A stretch of 64,000 bases of DNA from an uncultured Rhizobiaceae bacterium (GTDB lineage Bacteria; Pseudomonadota; Alphaproteobacteria; Rhizobiales; Rhizobiaceae), in the NCBI GenBank assembly GCA_947259295.1, contig CAMYMG010000084.1:62001-126000 (forward strand). Direction: 5' to 3'. The translations under genes and the position numbers were made by a program. Each line of letters starts with the position of its first letter. The stretch's first letter is position 1. Below the pieces are notes generated by a model. The model had not been told where the DNA came from. It saw only the letters and a program-made list of their open reading frames with translations, and searched no databases. Shown in pieces: positions 1 through 8,092 of this stretch.

Positions 1-2
1 AC

Positions 3-632
3 CTGGTGCGCAGCGGCGCGCAGAAGCGCGTACTCATCGTGACGCCGGAGATCATCACAGGACACCTGAACTTCCGCGACCGGCAGACGCATTTCATCTT
101 TGGCGACGCCTCGGCCTCGATGGTGGTCGAGGCGCTGGAGGAGGGCGAGAGCCGGCCGGGCAGGCTGGAGATCGTCGACACGCGCAGTTGGACGCAGTTT
201 TCCAACAATATCCGTACCAATTTTGGCTTCCTGCTGCGCGCCGGCCAGGAAAATACCTCCGTCATCGAGATGGAGGGCAACATGATCAAGCAGGTCGGCA
301 ATAAGGTGTTCAAGGAGGTCACCGTCGCCGGCCACCGCTTCATCGTCGAGTTCCTGGCCGAACATGGCCATGTGCCAGATGGGATCAGGCGGTTCTGGCT
401 GCACCAGGCCAATGCGCGCATGAACGCGATGATCCTGAAGCTCGCCTTCGGCCACGACGTCGACCACGACCGTGCGCCGATGGTGCTGGAGCGGCTCGGC
501 AACACGGCGGCGGCCGGGGCGATCGTGGCGCTGTCGGAGAACCACGAGGATATGCAGCCGGGCGATCTCGGGCTGCTTTGTGCCTTCGGTGCCGGCTATT
601 CGATCGGCGCGGCGCTGGTCAGGATGAGTTAG
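3..632 (+). CDS. Beta-ketoacyl-ACP synthase III family protein (5' end cut by the window)
   Basis: The reading frame is open to the left edge, so the N-terminus, including the region that would carry the catalytic Cys, lies outside the window. The visible 209 residues are the C-terminal half of a thiolase-fold FabH-type condensing enzyme. It shows a GDASAS segment, the catalytic-His motif WLHQANARMN and the Asn motif GNTAAAG, and ends in a glycine-rich FGAGYSIGAAL segment. Such enzymes condense an acyl-CoA or acyl-ACP with malonyl-ACP in fatty-acid or secondary-lipid synthesis. The segment FSNNIRTNFGFL resembles the beta-ketodecanoyl-ACP synthase-like branch rather than classical FabH, but I judge this from memory of the family only. 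The GTG at 6 is internal, not the start. Confidence 0.85.
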   Translation: MVRSGAQKRVLIVTPEIITGHLNFRDRQTHFIFGDASASMVVEALEEGESRPGRLEIVDTRSWTQFSNNIRTNFGFLLRAGQENTSVIEMEGNMIKQVGNKVFKEVTVAGHRFIVEFLAEHGHVPDGIRRFWLHQANARMNAMILKLAFGHDVDHDRAPMVLERLGNTAAAGAIVALSENHEDMQPGDLGLLCAFGAGYSIGAALVRMS

Positions 633-740
633 GCCGCGCGGGCAGGGTCACTCCAACGACATTGAAGTACCGATCAGTTTTTCAGGCTGGACTTTTGCCC
701 TGCCGGCGGCAATTTCAGCCAAACGATTGAGGACCCAGAC

Positions 741-1358
741 ATGCTCGACCTCCAGCCACGCCTTGACGGCGAACCGGAAATCCTGCCCGGCCGCAAGCTG
801 GCGGCAAGGGTCGCCGGCGCCTATGCGGCGCTTGGCCAGTCCTTCGTGACACAGCAAGTGGAAGCCCTGCCGCTGAATTTCGACGGCATCGAGGGCGACT
901 ATCATGCCGGGCCGACGCGCCGGTCAGGCAGCCGGGAGCCCTGGTACAAGCGCGGCACGATAATGCGCAACGAGCGGCAACTGTCGATCGTGGCGCCCGA
1001 CGAACTCGCCGTGATTGCCGGCCGGATGGGACTCGCCGAGGTGAGGCCGGAATGGCTCGGCGCCAACCTGCTGCTCGACGGCATTCCGCATCTGTCGATG
1101 CTGCCCGCGGGCACGCTGCTCTTCTTCAAGGGCGGCGTGACGATCAAGGTCGATGCGCAGAACGGTCCCTGCCGCGACGCCGGCCGCGCAATCGCCGAGG
1201 GAGCAGGGATGGCCAATGTCCAGGAAGGCTCGCTGCTGTTTCCCAAGGTGGCGAAACGGCTGCGCGGGCTGGTCGGCTGGGTCGAAAAGCCGGGCACGGT
1301 TCTGCCTGGCGAGGAGATCTCCGTGCGGGTGCCGGAGCAATGGATTTACCGGCCCTGA
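741..1358 (+). CDS. MOSC domain-containing protein
   Basis: 205 residues. The MOSC fold (molybdenum cofactor sulfurase C-terminal) is recognised from DGIEGDYHAG near residue 50, then a basic stretch ending in NERQLSIV, EWLGANLLLDG, and the conserved Cys in NGPCRDAG near residue 146. In this family that Cys is thought to carry a persulfide or bind the cofactor. The protein is a stand-alone MOSC domain, shorter than full Moco sulfurases, so the substrate is unknown. The ATG at 741 is preceded by GAGG at a suitable distance. The gene is convergent with the SDR gene to its right, and nothing nearby links it to a particular molybdoenzyme. Confidence 0.85.
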   Translation: MLDLQPRLDGEPEILPGRKLAARVAGAYAALGQSFVTQQVEALPLNFDGIEGDYHAGPTRRSGSREPWYKRGTIMRNERQLSIVAPDELAVIAGRMGLAEVRPEWLGANLLLDGIPHLSMLPAGTLLFFKGGVTIKVDAQNGPCRDAGRAIAEGAGMANVQEGSLLFPKVAKRLRGLVGWVEKPGTVLPGEEISVRVPEQWIYRP

Positions 1359-1403
1359 GAGCGGGCGACCCGCGCCGCCCGGAGGCGGCGCGACGGAGAT
1401 AGA

Positions 1404-2246
1404 TCAGGCTGCCTTGCGGTTCCTGGCGGGACCCTGCGCCTTGACCGAGACGTCGTCCCATTTTTCCCAGAGCGCGATGCGGTCGGCATATTCCTGCCGG
1501 GTCATCGGCAGGCCGCCGTCGCCGAAGAAGATGCGCAGCGGCGGTTCTTCGGCGTCGACGATGGCGAGCATCGCTTCGCCGGTTGCCGCGGGATCGCCCG
1601 GAACCGCCCTGCCGCGCGTTTCGGCGCGGTGCTTGCGCGCCGGGTCATAGGCGGCGATCGGCTTGGCGATCTTGGCGGATGCGCCGGACCAGTCGGTCGT
1701 GTAGCCGCCAGGTTCGACGATGGTGACGTTGATGCCGAGATCCTTGACCTCCTGGCTGAGCGCCTGGCTGAAGGCTTCGAGCGCCCATTTCGAAGCGTGA
1801 TAAAGGCCGAGCAGGCCAAAGGCGTTGACGCCACCGATCGAGGAGATCTGGATGATGTGGCCCGATTTCTGGGCGCGCATGATCGGCAGGGCCGCTTTGG
1901 TGACCCAGAGCGCGCCGAAGACATTGGTCTCGATCTGGGCGCGGGCGTCGGCCTCGCTGACTTCCTCGATGGCGCCGAACTGGCCGTAGCCGGCATTGTT
2001 GACGACGACGTCGAGACGGCCAAAGCGCTTGTGGGCCTCGGCGACCGCAGCGTCGACGGCCGCCTTGTCATTGACGTCGAGCTTCAGGGCGGCGATGGCG
2101 TCGCCGTATTTTTCGACGAGGTCCGCCAGGGTCGACACGTCGCGGGCCGTCGCGGCCACCCGGTCGCCGCGCGACAGGGCGGCCTCCGTCCAGACGCGGC
2201 CAAATCCCTTGGACGATCCGGTGATGAACCAAACTTTCGATGTCAT
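1404..2246 (-). CDS. SDR family NAD(P)-dependent oxidoreductase
   Basis: 280 residues from the ATG at 2246, chosen because AAGGAG lies just upstream; the longer frame adds an unconvincing basic leader. Classical short-chain dehydrogenase features in order: cofactor motif TGSSKGFG at residues 9-16, NNAGYG around residue 87, a catalytic Ser in SSIGG, and YHASK supplying Tyr and Lys. The C-terminal region (residues 200-270) matches the SDR subgroup with a DPAAxGEAMLAIVDAEEPPLR-type tail. The substrate cannot be told from sequence. It is a single gene with about 160 bases of non-coding DNA upstream before the DUF2293 gene. Confidence 0.9.
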   Translation of the reverse strand: MTSKVWFITGSSKGFGRVWTEAALSRGDRVAATARDVSTLADLVEKYGDAIAALKLDVNDKAAVDAAVAEAHKRFGRLDVVVNNAGYGQFGAIEEVSEADARAQIETNVFGALWVTKAALPIMRAQKSGHIIQISSIGGVNAFGLLGLYHASKWALEAFSQALSQEVKDLGINVTIVEPGGYTTDWSGASAKIAKPIAAYDPARKHRAETRGRAVPGDPAATGEAMLAIVDAEEPPLRIFFGDGGLPMTRQEYADRIALWEKWDDVSVKAQGPARNRKAA

Positions 2247-2410
2247 GGCATCGCTCCTTGCCCGTGAGGGCACTGGTTTTGAGACACGAGGGCTGAACAG
2301 CCCAGGCTGGAGATAGGTCGTCCGGCGGGGGGACCAAGGGCGCATGGACGGGCCTTTTTCGCGATCGCACGGCGCGGGATCGGTGGAAGAAAACAGGCAG
2401 GCGCGAGCGC

Positions 2411-2728
2411 CTAGCCGGCGTCCTCGTCGTCTGGGTCAAGCAGGCGTGTGGCGCGCCAGCCGGTCAGCACTGCGTTGGTGCGGTCGATGACGAAGAAGCG
2501 CGCCGAGTCGCGGTCGTAGCCCTGGGCGAGCAGCTCCTCGTAGTCGGTGTGCTGGTGGCGAACATGGGCGACGGTGGCGAGCCAGACGGCGATGGCTGGC
2601 GGCAGGTCGCGCATGTGCTGACGCCCGGCGTCGGCGCGGATCGCCTCGATGTCGCTGTAAGGGGCCATCGGCAGCAGCGCCGTTAACGCCTTGGCGATGG
2701 CGCGGCGGCGGCCGGTCGGCTTGCTCAC
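2411..2728 (-). CDS. DUF2293 domain-containing protein
   Basis: 105 residues. Most of the protein is the DUF2293 domain, seen in IAVWLATVAHVRHQHTDYEE followed by a segment ending RFFVIDRTNAVLTGW. This small domain of unknown function is common in Rhizobiales. The start is a GTG at 2728 that overlaps the stop of trmO (GTGA), so the two are translationally coupled and probably one operon. No catalytic motif is evident. The coupling to a tRNA-modifying enzyme hints at an RNA-related role, but that is inference only. Confidence 0.85.
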   Translation of the reverse strand: MSKPTGRRRAIAKALTALLPMAPYSDIEAIRADAGRQHMRDLPPAIAVWLATVAHVRHQHTDYEELLAQGYDRDSARFFVIDRTNAVLTGWRATRLLDPDDEDAG

Positions 2729-3234
2729 GGGGCGGAAGACCGGCGCGGGGGAATGGCGTCGGGGAAGGCGTCGATCGAAGCGAAATAGGGCTTGATGTCG
2801 ATGAGAGGCGTGCCGTCGAGGACGTCTATGCCGTCGATGGTTATAAGGCCGGCCGCCATATCGATGGACAGCGGGCGCACTACGTGCAGGCCGATCGGGT
2901 TCGGCCGCGCAGGCGAGCGCAGCGCGAAAACACCTTTCGGTTCAGTCGCGTGGCGCGGATTCTGGACAATCAGATTCCGCGGCGCGAAGTGCAGCCAGGT
3001 CAGCACGGCAAGGTGGCTGGTGCCGGCCAGGCCTTCTAAACCTGGCCGATAGGCCGCGTCGATCTCGATCGTGCCGCGCATGCCGGTGGCGCGCGCTGCC
3101 GCCATGTTCTTGGGGCAATCCTCGCGCTTCAGCCAGGCCGAGCGGATGCGGCCAATAAAGATGACGCCGCCGTCTGGCGTCAGGGAGGCCGGGTCTTCGG
3201 CCAGCCGGATCTCGCCTTCACGCGCTTCGAACAT
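2725..3234 (-). CDS. trmO: tRNA (N6-threonylcarbamoyladenosine37-N6)-methyltransferase TrmO (TsaA/YaeB family)
   Basis: 169 residues, full length for a single-domain bacterial TrmO. The family is seen in VIFIGRIRSAWL near residue 24, the DCPKNMAAAR segment, the hydrophobic LAVLTWLHFAPR strand, and the signature RSPARPNPIGLHVV around residues 106-119, followed by DGIDVLDGTPLIDIKPY. The family N6-methylates t6A37 in tRNA-Thr using SAM. The ATG at 3234 has AAGGGG upstream. It is divergent from the ArsR/methyltransferase gene, and the 116-base gap holds a near-palindrome that could affect both genes. It is coupled to the DUF2293 gene. Confidence 0.9.
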   Translation of the reverse strand: MFEAREGEIRLAEDPASLTPDGGVIFIGRIRSAWLKREDCPKNMAAARATGMRGTIEIDAAYRPGLEGLAGTSHLAVLTWLHFAPRNLIVQNPRHATEPKGVFALRSPARPNPIGLHVVRPLSIDMAAGLITIDGIDVLDGTPLIDIKPYFASIDAFPDAIPPRRSSAP

Positions 3235-3311
3235 GCCGGGACCCCTTCCACGTCAACGTCATTTTCTTGCCTGGGAGCGACATCGCCTGTTGCCACAGGG
3301 TCGAAATCGAC

Positions 3312-3327
3312 ATAAACATATCTTTAT
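3312..3327. promoter_or_regulatory. Candidate operator (near-palindrome) upstream of the ArsR/methyltransferase-metF pair
   Basis: The 16-mer ATAAACATATCTTTAT is a palindrome except for one mismatched pair (C at position 6 against C at 11). It lies 23 bases before the ATG at 3351 in an AT-rich patch of an otherwise GC-rich intergenic region. ArsR-family repressors bind such sites, and methionine-cycle regulators of this family (SahR type) control metF and related genes in Proteobacteria. Binding here is inferred, not shown. Confidence 0.5.
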
Positions 3328-3350
3328 ATCTTAATCGTAGAGATCGCAAG

Positions 3351-4352
3351 ATGACGGTGACGCTGGACAGACTGGTAGAGACGCTGAAGGCGGCAGCCGA
3401 ATCGAGCCGCCTGCGCATATTGGCACTGCTTTCGCGCGGCGACCTCACGGTTTCGGACCTGACCGAAATCCTCAACCAGTCGCAGCCGCGCGTCTCGCGC
3501 CACCTGAAGCTCCTGCTGGAGGCCGGGCTGATCGGCCGCTACCAGGAGGGCTCATGGGCCTTCTTCCGGCTGGCCGACGCCGACGCGGCGCGCGATTTCG
3601 TCGAGGGGCTGGTCGGCCGCGTGCATGACGGCGACCCGCAGATCGAACGCGATCTCGAAAGGCTGGCGGCGGTGAAACGCAAGCGGCAGGAGCGGGCGAC
3701 CGACTATTTCCGCGCCAATGCGGCGAGCTGGGACCATATTCGCTCGCTGCACGCCTCGGACCGGGCGGTGGAGGCAGCGCTGGTGAAGCTGGTCGGCAAG
3801 CGGCCGTTCCAGTCGATGCTCGATCTCGGCACCGGCACGGGCCGCCTGCTCGAGCTATTTTCGCCGCTCTACCGGCGTGGCGTCGGCATCGACATGTCGC
3901 GCGAAATGCTGGCGGTGGCGCGTGCCAACCTCGACAATGCCGGGGTCGGCAATGCGCAGGTGCGCCAGGGCGACATCTATGCGCCGCCGGTCGAGCGCGA
4001 CGTGTTCGACCTGGTGACGATGCACCAGGTGCTGCATTATCTCGACGATCCGGCGCTGGCGATCCGCGAGGCATCGCGGCTTCTGAGGCCGGGCGGCCGG
4101 CTGGTGATCGTCGACTTTGCGCCCCATACGCTTGAGTTCCTGCGCGAGGAGCACGCGCATCTGAGGCTCGGCTTCTCCGACCGCCAGATCACGGACTGGC
4201 TGGCCGAGGCGGGGCTCGACCTTGAGGAGAGCCAGGATTTCGAACCGCGCGGAACCGCCGAGGACCGGCTGACCGTCAAGCTGTGGCTGGCGCGCGACAG
4301 GCGCCTGCTGGTGGCCGATCCGGCCGCGGCCGGCGAAAGGGAGACGGCATGA
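3351..4352 (+). CDS. ArsR-family regulator fused to a SAM-dependent methyltransferase domain
   Basis: 333 residues from the ATG at 3351; the longer frame starting at 3267 would run through the AT-rich promoter patch. Residues 1-75 are an ArsR-type winged helix (LRILALLSRGDLTVSDLTEIL, recognition segment QPRVSRHLKLLLEAGLI). The metal-binding Cys motif of classical ArsR is absent (DLTVSDL instead of a Cys-containing helix), so it is not a metal sensor. Residues 115-320 form a class I methyltransferase with motif I LDLGTGTGRL at 157-166 and HYLDDPALAIREASRLLRPGG. The stop overlaps the metF start (ATGA). The SAM/SAH-binding domain and the metF partner suggest a methionine-cycle regulator like SahR; that role is inferred. 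Confidence 0.85.
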   Translation: MTVTLDRLVETLKAAAESSRLRILALLSRGDLTVSDLTEILNQSQPRVSRHLKLLLEAGLIGRYQEGSWAFFRLADADAARDFVEGLVGRVHDGDPQIERDLERLAAVKRKRQERATDYFRANAASWDHIRSLHASDRAVEAALVKLVGKRPFQSMLDLGTGTGRLLELFSPLYRRGVGIDMSREMLAVARANLDNAGVGNAQVRQGDIYAPPVERDVFDLVTMHQVLHYLDDPALAIREASRLLRPGGRLVIVDFAPHTLEFLREEHAHLRLGFSDRQITDWLAEAGLDLEESQDFEPRGTAEDRLTVKLWLARDRRLLVADPAAAGERETA

Positions 4353-5269
4353 TGAACGAACCGCGATTTTCGAGGCGCCCCGACATCGGCGACAAGGTCA
4401 GCGTGTCCTTCGAGTTCTTTCCGCCGAAGAACGACGACATGGAAGCGCGGCTGTGGGAAGCGGTGAAGCGGCTGGAGCCACTGGCGCCGGAATTCGTCTC
4501 GGTGACCTATGGCGCGGGCGGATCGACGCGCGAGCGCACGGCGCGAACCGTCGGCCGGATCCTCAAGGAGTCGCGACTGACGCCGACGGCGCATCTGACC
4601 TGCGTGGACGCTTCGCGCGATGACATCGACAAGGTGATTGCCGAGTTTTCCGGGATGGGCGTGAAGCGCTTCGTGGCGCTGCGCGGCGACCCGGCCGAGG
4701 GCGTCGGCTCGCACTACACGCCGCACCATGACGGCTATGCCAACGCCGCCGAACTGGTGACGGCGCTGAAAGCCGCCGGGGACTTTGACATCTCCGTCGC
4801 GGCCTATCCGGAAAAGCACCCCGAAAGCCCGGACTTCGCCACCGATATCGAGATGCTGAAGCGCAAGGTCGACAATGGCGCGACGCGGGCGATAACCCAG
4901 TTCTTCTTCGATAATGATCTCTACGAACGCTATGTCGAGCGGGCGCGGCGCGCCGGGATCTATATCCCGATCGTTCCCGGCATCCTGCCGGTGCACAATT
5001 TCACGCAGGTAGCTAATTTCTCGGCGCGCTGCGGCGCGCATGTTCCGACATGGTTGGCCGAACGGTTCGACGGGCTGCATGCCGATCCGCAGACGCACGC
5101 GCTGGTGGCATCGGCGGTGGCGGCCGAGCAGGTGCTCGACCTGGTGGAGCGCGGCGTCAGCGATTTCCACTTCTACACGATGAATCGCGCCGACCTCGTG
5201 TTCGCGATCTGCCATATGATCGGTATCCGGGCATCGGCCGACAACAAGGTGGCGCCGGCAGCAGCCTGA
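4349..5269 (+). CDS. metF: Methylenetetrahydrofolate reductase [NAD(P)H]
   Basis: 306 residues, the usual length for bacterial MetF, a single FAD-binding TIM barrel. Seen: VSFEFFPPKND near residue 19 (catalytic Glu in FEFFPP), VTYGAGGSTRERT, TAHLTCVD, ALRGDP, and TQFFFDNDLYERYVERARRAG. The enzyme reduces 5,10-methylene-THF to 5-methyl-THF, the methyl donor for methionine synthesis. Its ATG at 4349 overlaps the stop of the ArsR/methyltransferase gene, with GGGAG just upstream, so the regulator and its probable target are coupled. A second in-frame ATG follows immediately at 4352. A hairpin 15 bases after the stop ends the unit. Confidence 0.96.
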   Translation: MMNEPRFSRRPDIGDKVSVSFEFFPPKNDDMEARLWEAVKRLEPLAPEFVSVTYGAGGSTRERTARTVGRILKESRLTPTAHLTCVDASRDDIDKVIAEFSGMGVKRFVALRGDPAEGVGSHYTPHHDGYANAAELVTALKAAGDFDISVAAYPEKHPESPDFATDIEMLKRKVDNGATRAITQFFFDNDLYERYVERARRAGIYIPIVPGILPVHNFTQVANFSARCGAHVPTWLAERFDGLHADPQTHALVASAVAAEQVLDLVERGVSDFHFYTMNRADLVFAICHMIGIRASADNKVAPAAA

Positions 5270-5283
5270 TCCGCAGGAATGCA

Positions 5284-5312
5284 GAAAGGCCGGACAGAGT
5301 GCCCGGCCTTTC
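5284..5312 (+). terminator. Intrinsic-type terminator after metF
   Basis: GAAAGGCCGG and CCGGCCTTTC form a perfect 10-bp stem around a 9-base loop, 15 bases after the metF stop. The U-tract is weak (the 3' arm ends in TTTC and later sequence is only moderately T-rich). The same 10-bp stem recurs at 21331-21355. Confidence 0.7.
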
Positions 5313-5364
5313 CAGATTTCATCACCTTTTCAGGTGGTTCCCAGCTTCCTGGCCAACTTGGCCT

Positions 5365-5451
5365 CTACGGAAGAACTCCCATTATGAGGGCGCCGATAAA
5401 AGCAAACGCAGCGCAAATCATGAGTGCATTGATTGGCCGTGTTAGTCCCAT
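5365..5451 (-). CDS. Putative 28-residue single-pass membrane peptide
   Basis: A short frame on the minus strand starts at ATG 5451 and ends with TAG at 5365-5367. It begins MGLTRPINALMICAAF and ends GALIMGVLP; the central 18-20 residues form one uninterrupted hydrophobic segment. The Shine-Dalgarno AGGAGG sits six bases before the ATG, one of the best in the window. Nothing else explains the 408-base gap between metF and the amidase gene. Function unknown; small inner-membrane peptides of this shape often modulate a larger membrane partner, but no partner is indicated here. The rest of the gap (5452-5677) shows no further gene and probably holds its promoter. Confidence 0.6.
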   Translation of the reverse strand: MGLTRPINALMICAAFAFIGALIMGVLP

Positions 5452-5677
5452 TCATAGCCTCCTCTTAAAGAGCCATGACCAGAGTCTAGGGGAGTTGGTG
5501 CAACAGGCAAGCGGAAATTGTGCTGCATTGCGACAGGATTGTGAAAAAATCTGGTCGCCAACCAATGTAAGTCCAAGGTTTTCCTGACCATTCGAAGCAT
5601 TGCCCGGCTGTGGAAAAATTTCTGCATCGGCTCGACAGAACAGGCTGCGCCGACACTTCGGACCGGGTGGCGTTGCG

Positions 5678-6955
5678 TCAGCTTTTCTGGGCGCCAACCT
5701 CGGCGCCGGCGAGCAACGATTCGAGCCAGGAAGCCGCCGATAGCGCCAGGCGGTCGCGACCAAAGCGGGCCAGAAGCTGGACGCCGACGGGCATGCCGGC
5801 CGCATTGACGATGCCCAGAACGTTGACGCAGGGATTGCCTGTCAGCGTCCAGAGTTTGTTGAAGACGGGCGAGCCTGTGGAAGACAGGCCGCGCGGCGCG
5901 GCACCTGTCACGGAGGGGGTGAGGATCACATCGAGTGACCGGAACAGGTCGCCGGTCTCGTGGCGGGCGCGGCGCGCAACGCTGCGGGCAGCGTCATAGG
6001 CATCCGGCGCGATGGCACGGCCTTGCTCGAGCGCGCTACGCAGAATGTCGCTCAGCATGTCGCGGTGATGGTCGTACTCGAAGCCGAGCGCCAGGCCGGC
6101 TTCGAAATTCTGGATGGTCGAGTGCGCTTCACGGGCCGCGGCGAGGGCCGGCGGTTCATCGATTTCGACGAGCGTGGCGCCGGCGCCCGTCATGCGTTCG
6201 GCCGCCAGTTCGATCGCGGCGCGCGTATCGGCGTCGGCCTGGTCCCAGATCGATGTCCGGTAAATGCCGACGCGGAGGCTGCCCGGGTCGACAGGCTCGA
6301 CCTCGAGCGGACGGCCGGTCAGCCGTGAGACGAAGGCGGCGGCGTCGGCGGCCGTCGCGGCGAAGAAACCAGCGGTGTCGAGCGACCATGAGAAGGTTTT
6401 TGCCCCGACCAGCGGGATCAGGCGGAAGCTCGGCTTGTAGCCGGCGACACCGCAATAGGCGGCCGGACGGATGACCGAGCCGCCGGTCTGGGTGCCGATG
6501 GCGACGGGCACCATGCCGGCGGCGACGGCCGCAGCGGAGCCCGACGAGGAGCCGCCCGGCGTGTGGCCGGGATCATGCGGGTTGACGGTGGCTGCCGGCT
6601 GCAGGTAGGCGAATTCTGTGGCGACGGTCTTGCCTGCAACCATGGCGCCCCTGGCGCGCAGCAGCGAGACGATGGCCGCGTCGCTCGCCGGGCGGTGGCC
6701 GGCATAGATCGGCGAGCCGTGGCCGGTCGGCAAGTCGTAGGTGTCGATTATGTCCTTGACGCCAACAGCGATGCCGGCCAGCGGTCCCGCTGCCCCGTCG
6801 GTCGCGGCAAGCGCTTTGTCACGCTCGGGGAGGGCGACGAAGGCACCCATCGCCGCATCCTTCGCGGCGATGGTGTCGAGGCTTTGTGCGACCGCGGCCC
6901 GCGGCGTGGTCTCGCCGCGTTCGATGGCGTTCAGGATGGTCAGGACGGACTGCAT
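5678..6955 (-). CDS. Amidase (amidase signature family)
   Basis: 425 residues. The Ser-cisSer-Lys triad is visible: Lys67 in AVGVKDIID, the Ser run at 136-138 in PGGSSSGSAAAVAAG, and the nucleophile Ser160 in GTQTGGSVIRPA. The family hydrolyses carboxamides. GatA of the tRNA amidotransferase shares this fold, but the protein is shorter and lacks the gatB/gatC neighbours, so a catabolic or detoxifying amidase is more likely. The start ATG at 6955 has GGGGAAG upstream. It lies 27 bases before the end of the DMT exporter gene upstream on the same strand, so the two may be co-transcribed. Confidence 0.88.
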   Translation of the reverse strand: MQSVLTILNAIERGETTPRAAVAQSLDTIAAKDAAMGAFVALPERDKALAATDGAAGPLAGIAVGVKDIIDTYDLPTGHGSPIYAGHRPASDAAIVSLLRARGAMVAGKTVATEFAYLQPAATVNPHDPGHTPGGSSSGSAAAVAAGMVPVAIGTQTGGSVIRPAAYCGVAGYKPSFRLIPLVGAKTFSWSLDTAGFFAATAADAAAFVSRLTGRPLEVEPVDPGSLRVGIYRTSIWDQADADTRAAIELAAERMTGAGATLVEIDEPPALAAAREAHSTIQNFEAGLALGFEYDHHRDMLSDILRSALEQGRAIAPDAYDAARSVARRARHETGDLFRSLDVILTPSVTGAAPRGLSSTGSPVFNKLWTLTGNPCVNVLGIVNAAGMPVGVQLLARFGRDRLALSAASWLESLLAGAEVGAQKS

Positions 6956-6982
6956 GCTTCCCCCGCGATGATTGCCCGGCAG

Positions 6983-7903
6983 CTATCGCCGTTTGAACAG
7001 GCGCCCGTCAATCGTCACGAGGCCGAGCGCGATCAGGAGCATGCCGGCGACCTCGAAAATTTCGAGGCGCTCGCCGAGGAACAGGAAACCGAGAAGCAGG
7101 GCGCTGACCGGCACAACCAGCGTGACCAGCGAGGCGTTGGTGGCGCCGGCCGAGCCGACCAGGCCGAAGAACAGGATGTAGGCGAAGGCGGTGGAGACCA
7201 AAGCCAGCGCAAAGACCGCGGCCCAGACGGGCGGACTGGCCGCGAACAGGCCGGACGGGCCTGACCAGAAAAGCACCACGGGGATCATGATGAAGGTCGA
7301 GGCGGTCAGCTGACCGGCAGCGACCAGCACCGGCGGCAGCGCCTTGAAGCGGCGGGCGAAGATGACGGCGAAGGCATAGGAGAGCGAGGCGCCGATCAGT
7401 GCAAACTTCGGCCAGACCGGGCCGCCGAGCCCGGCAAGCACGCCCGGGCCGACCATGACGGCGGTGCCCAGGATGCCGAGCAGGATGCCCAAAACCTTGT
7501 TGCGCGAGAACTTCTCGTCCTGCGTGACGGCGTTGGCGACGAGGATCGTCCAGAACGGCGTGGTGGCGTTGAGTACCGAGGCAAGGCCGGCACCCATCTC
7601 GGTCTGGCCGGCAAAGATCAGTGAGAAGGGGATGACGTTGTTGAGGATGGCGAGCACGACGAAGCTGCCGGCCATCGGGAAGGCAAGCGCGAAAGAGGGA
7701 CCGCGGAGCGCGAGATAGACGTGCAGAGCGATCGCGGCAATGGCGACGCGGAAGAGCACCAGCGTCAAGGGCGCGATCTCGGCGACGGCGACGCGCGCAA
7801 AGAAGAACGATCCGCCCCAAATCGCGCCGAGCAGCAGCAGTTTCGCCCAACTGGCGAGCGTCATGGCAGGAGGGGCAGCCTGCCCGGCCGTGGCAATGGT
7901 CAT
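6983..7903 (-). CDS. DMT-family (EamA) transporter
   Basis: 306 residues from the ATG at 7903, chosen because GGAGGAG lies seven bases upstream; the open frame upstream of it is not hydrophobic. The protein has about ten predicted membrane segments in two EamA repeats: the first around residues 15-145 (GAIWGGSFFFARVAVAEIAP, NNVIPFSLIFAGQTEMGAGL), the second around 160-300 (SLSYAFAVIFARRF, ending GLVTIDGRLFKRR). Such proteins export small metabolites or amino acids at the inner membrane. It probably forms a unit with the downstream amidase gene, but the substrate is unknown. Confidence 0.88.
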   Translation of the reverse strand: MTIATAGQAAPPAMTLASWAKLLLLGAIWGGSFFFARVAVAEIAPLTLVLFRVAIAAIALHVYLALRGPSFALAFPMAGSFVVLAILNNVIPFSLIFAGQTEMGAGLASVLNATTPFWTILVANAVTQDEKFSRNKVLGILLGILGTAVMVGPGVLAGLGGPVWPKFALIGASLSYAFAVIFARRFKALPPVLVAAGQLTASTFIMIPVVLFWSGPSGLFAASPPVWAAVFALALVSTAFAYILFFGLVGSAGATNASLVTLVVPVSALLLGFLFLGERLEIFEVAGMLLIALGLVTIDGRLFKRR

Positions 7904-8092
7904 GGTTTCTCCTCCGGCGGCAATCGAAGCCGTTGCTAGAGCGGTTGTGGCTTGCTGGCCACCCGGTTCGTGCGGCTGCCGCAATGACTGGTGCATTGTG
8001 GCCGAGCGCTGTCGAAAGCGCGCACGAGTACGGAAGCGATTTCAAAGCAGGCCGCCTTGCTTTAGATAGCGGAGGCCACCCGAGGAGTTTTC

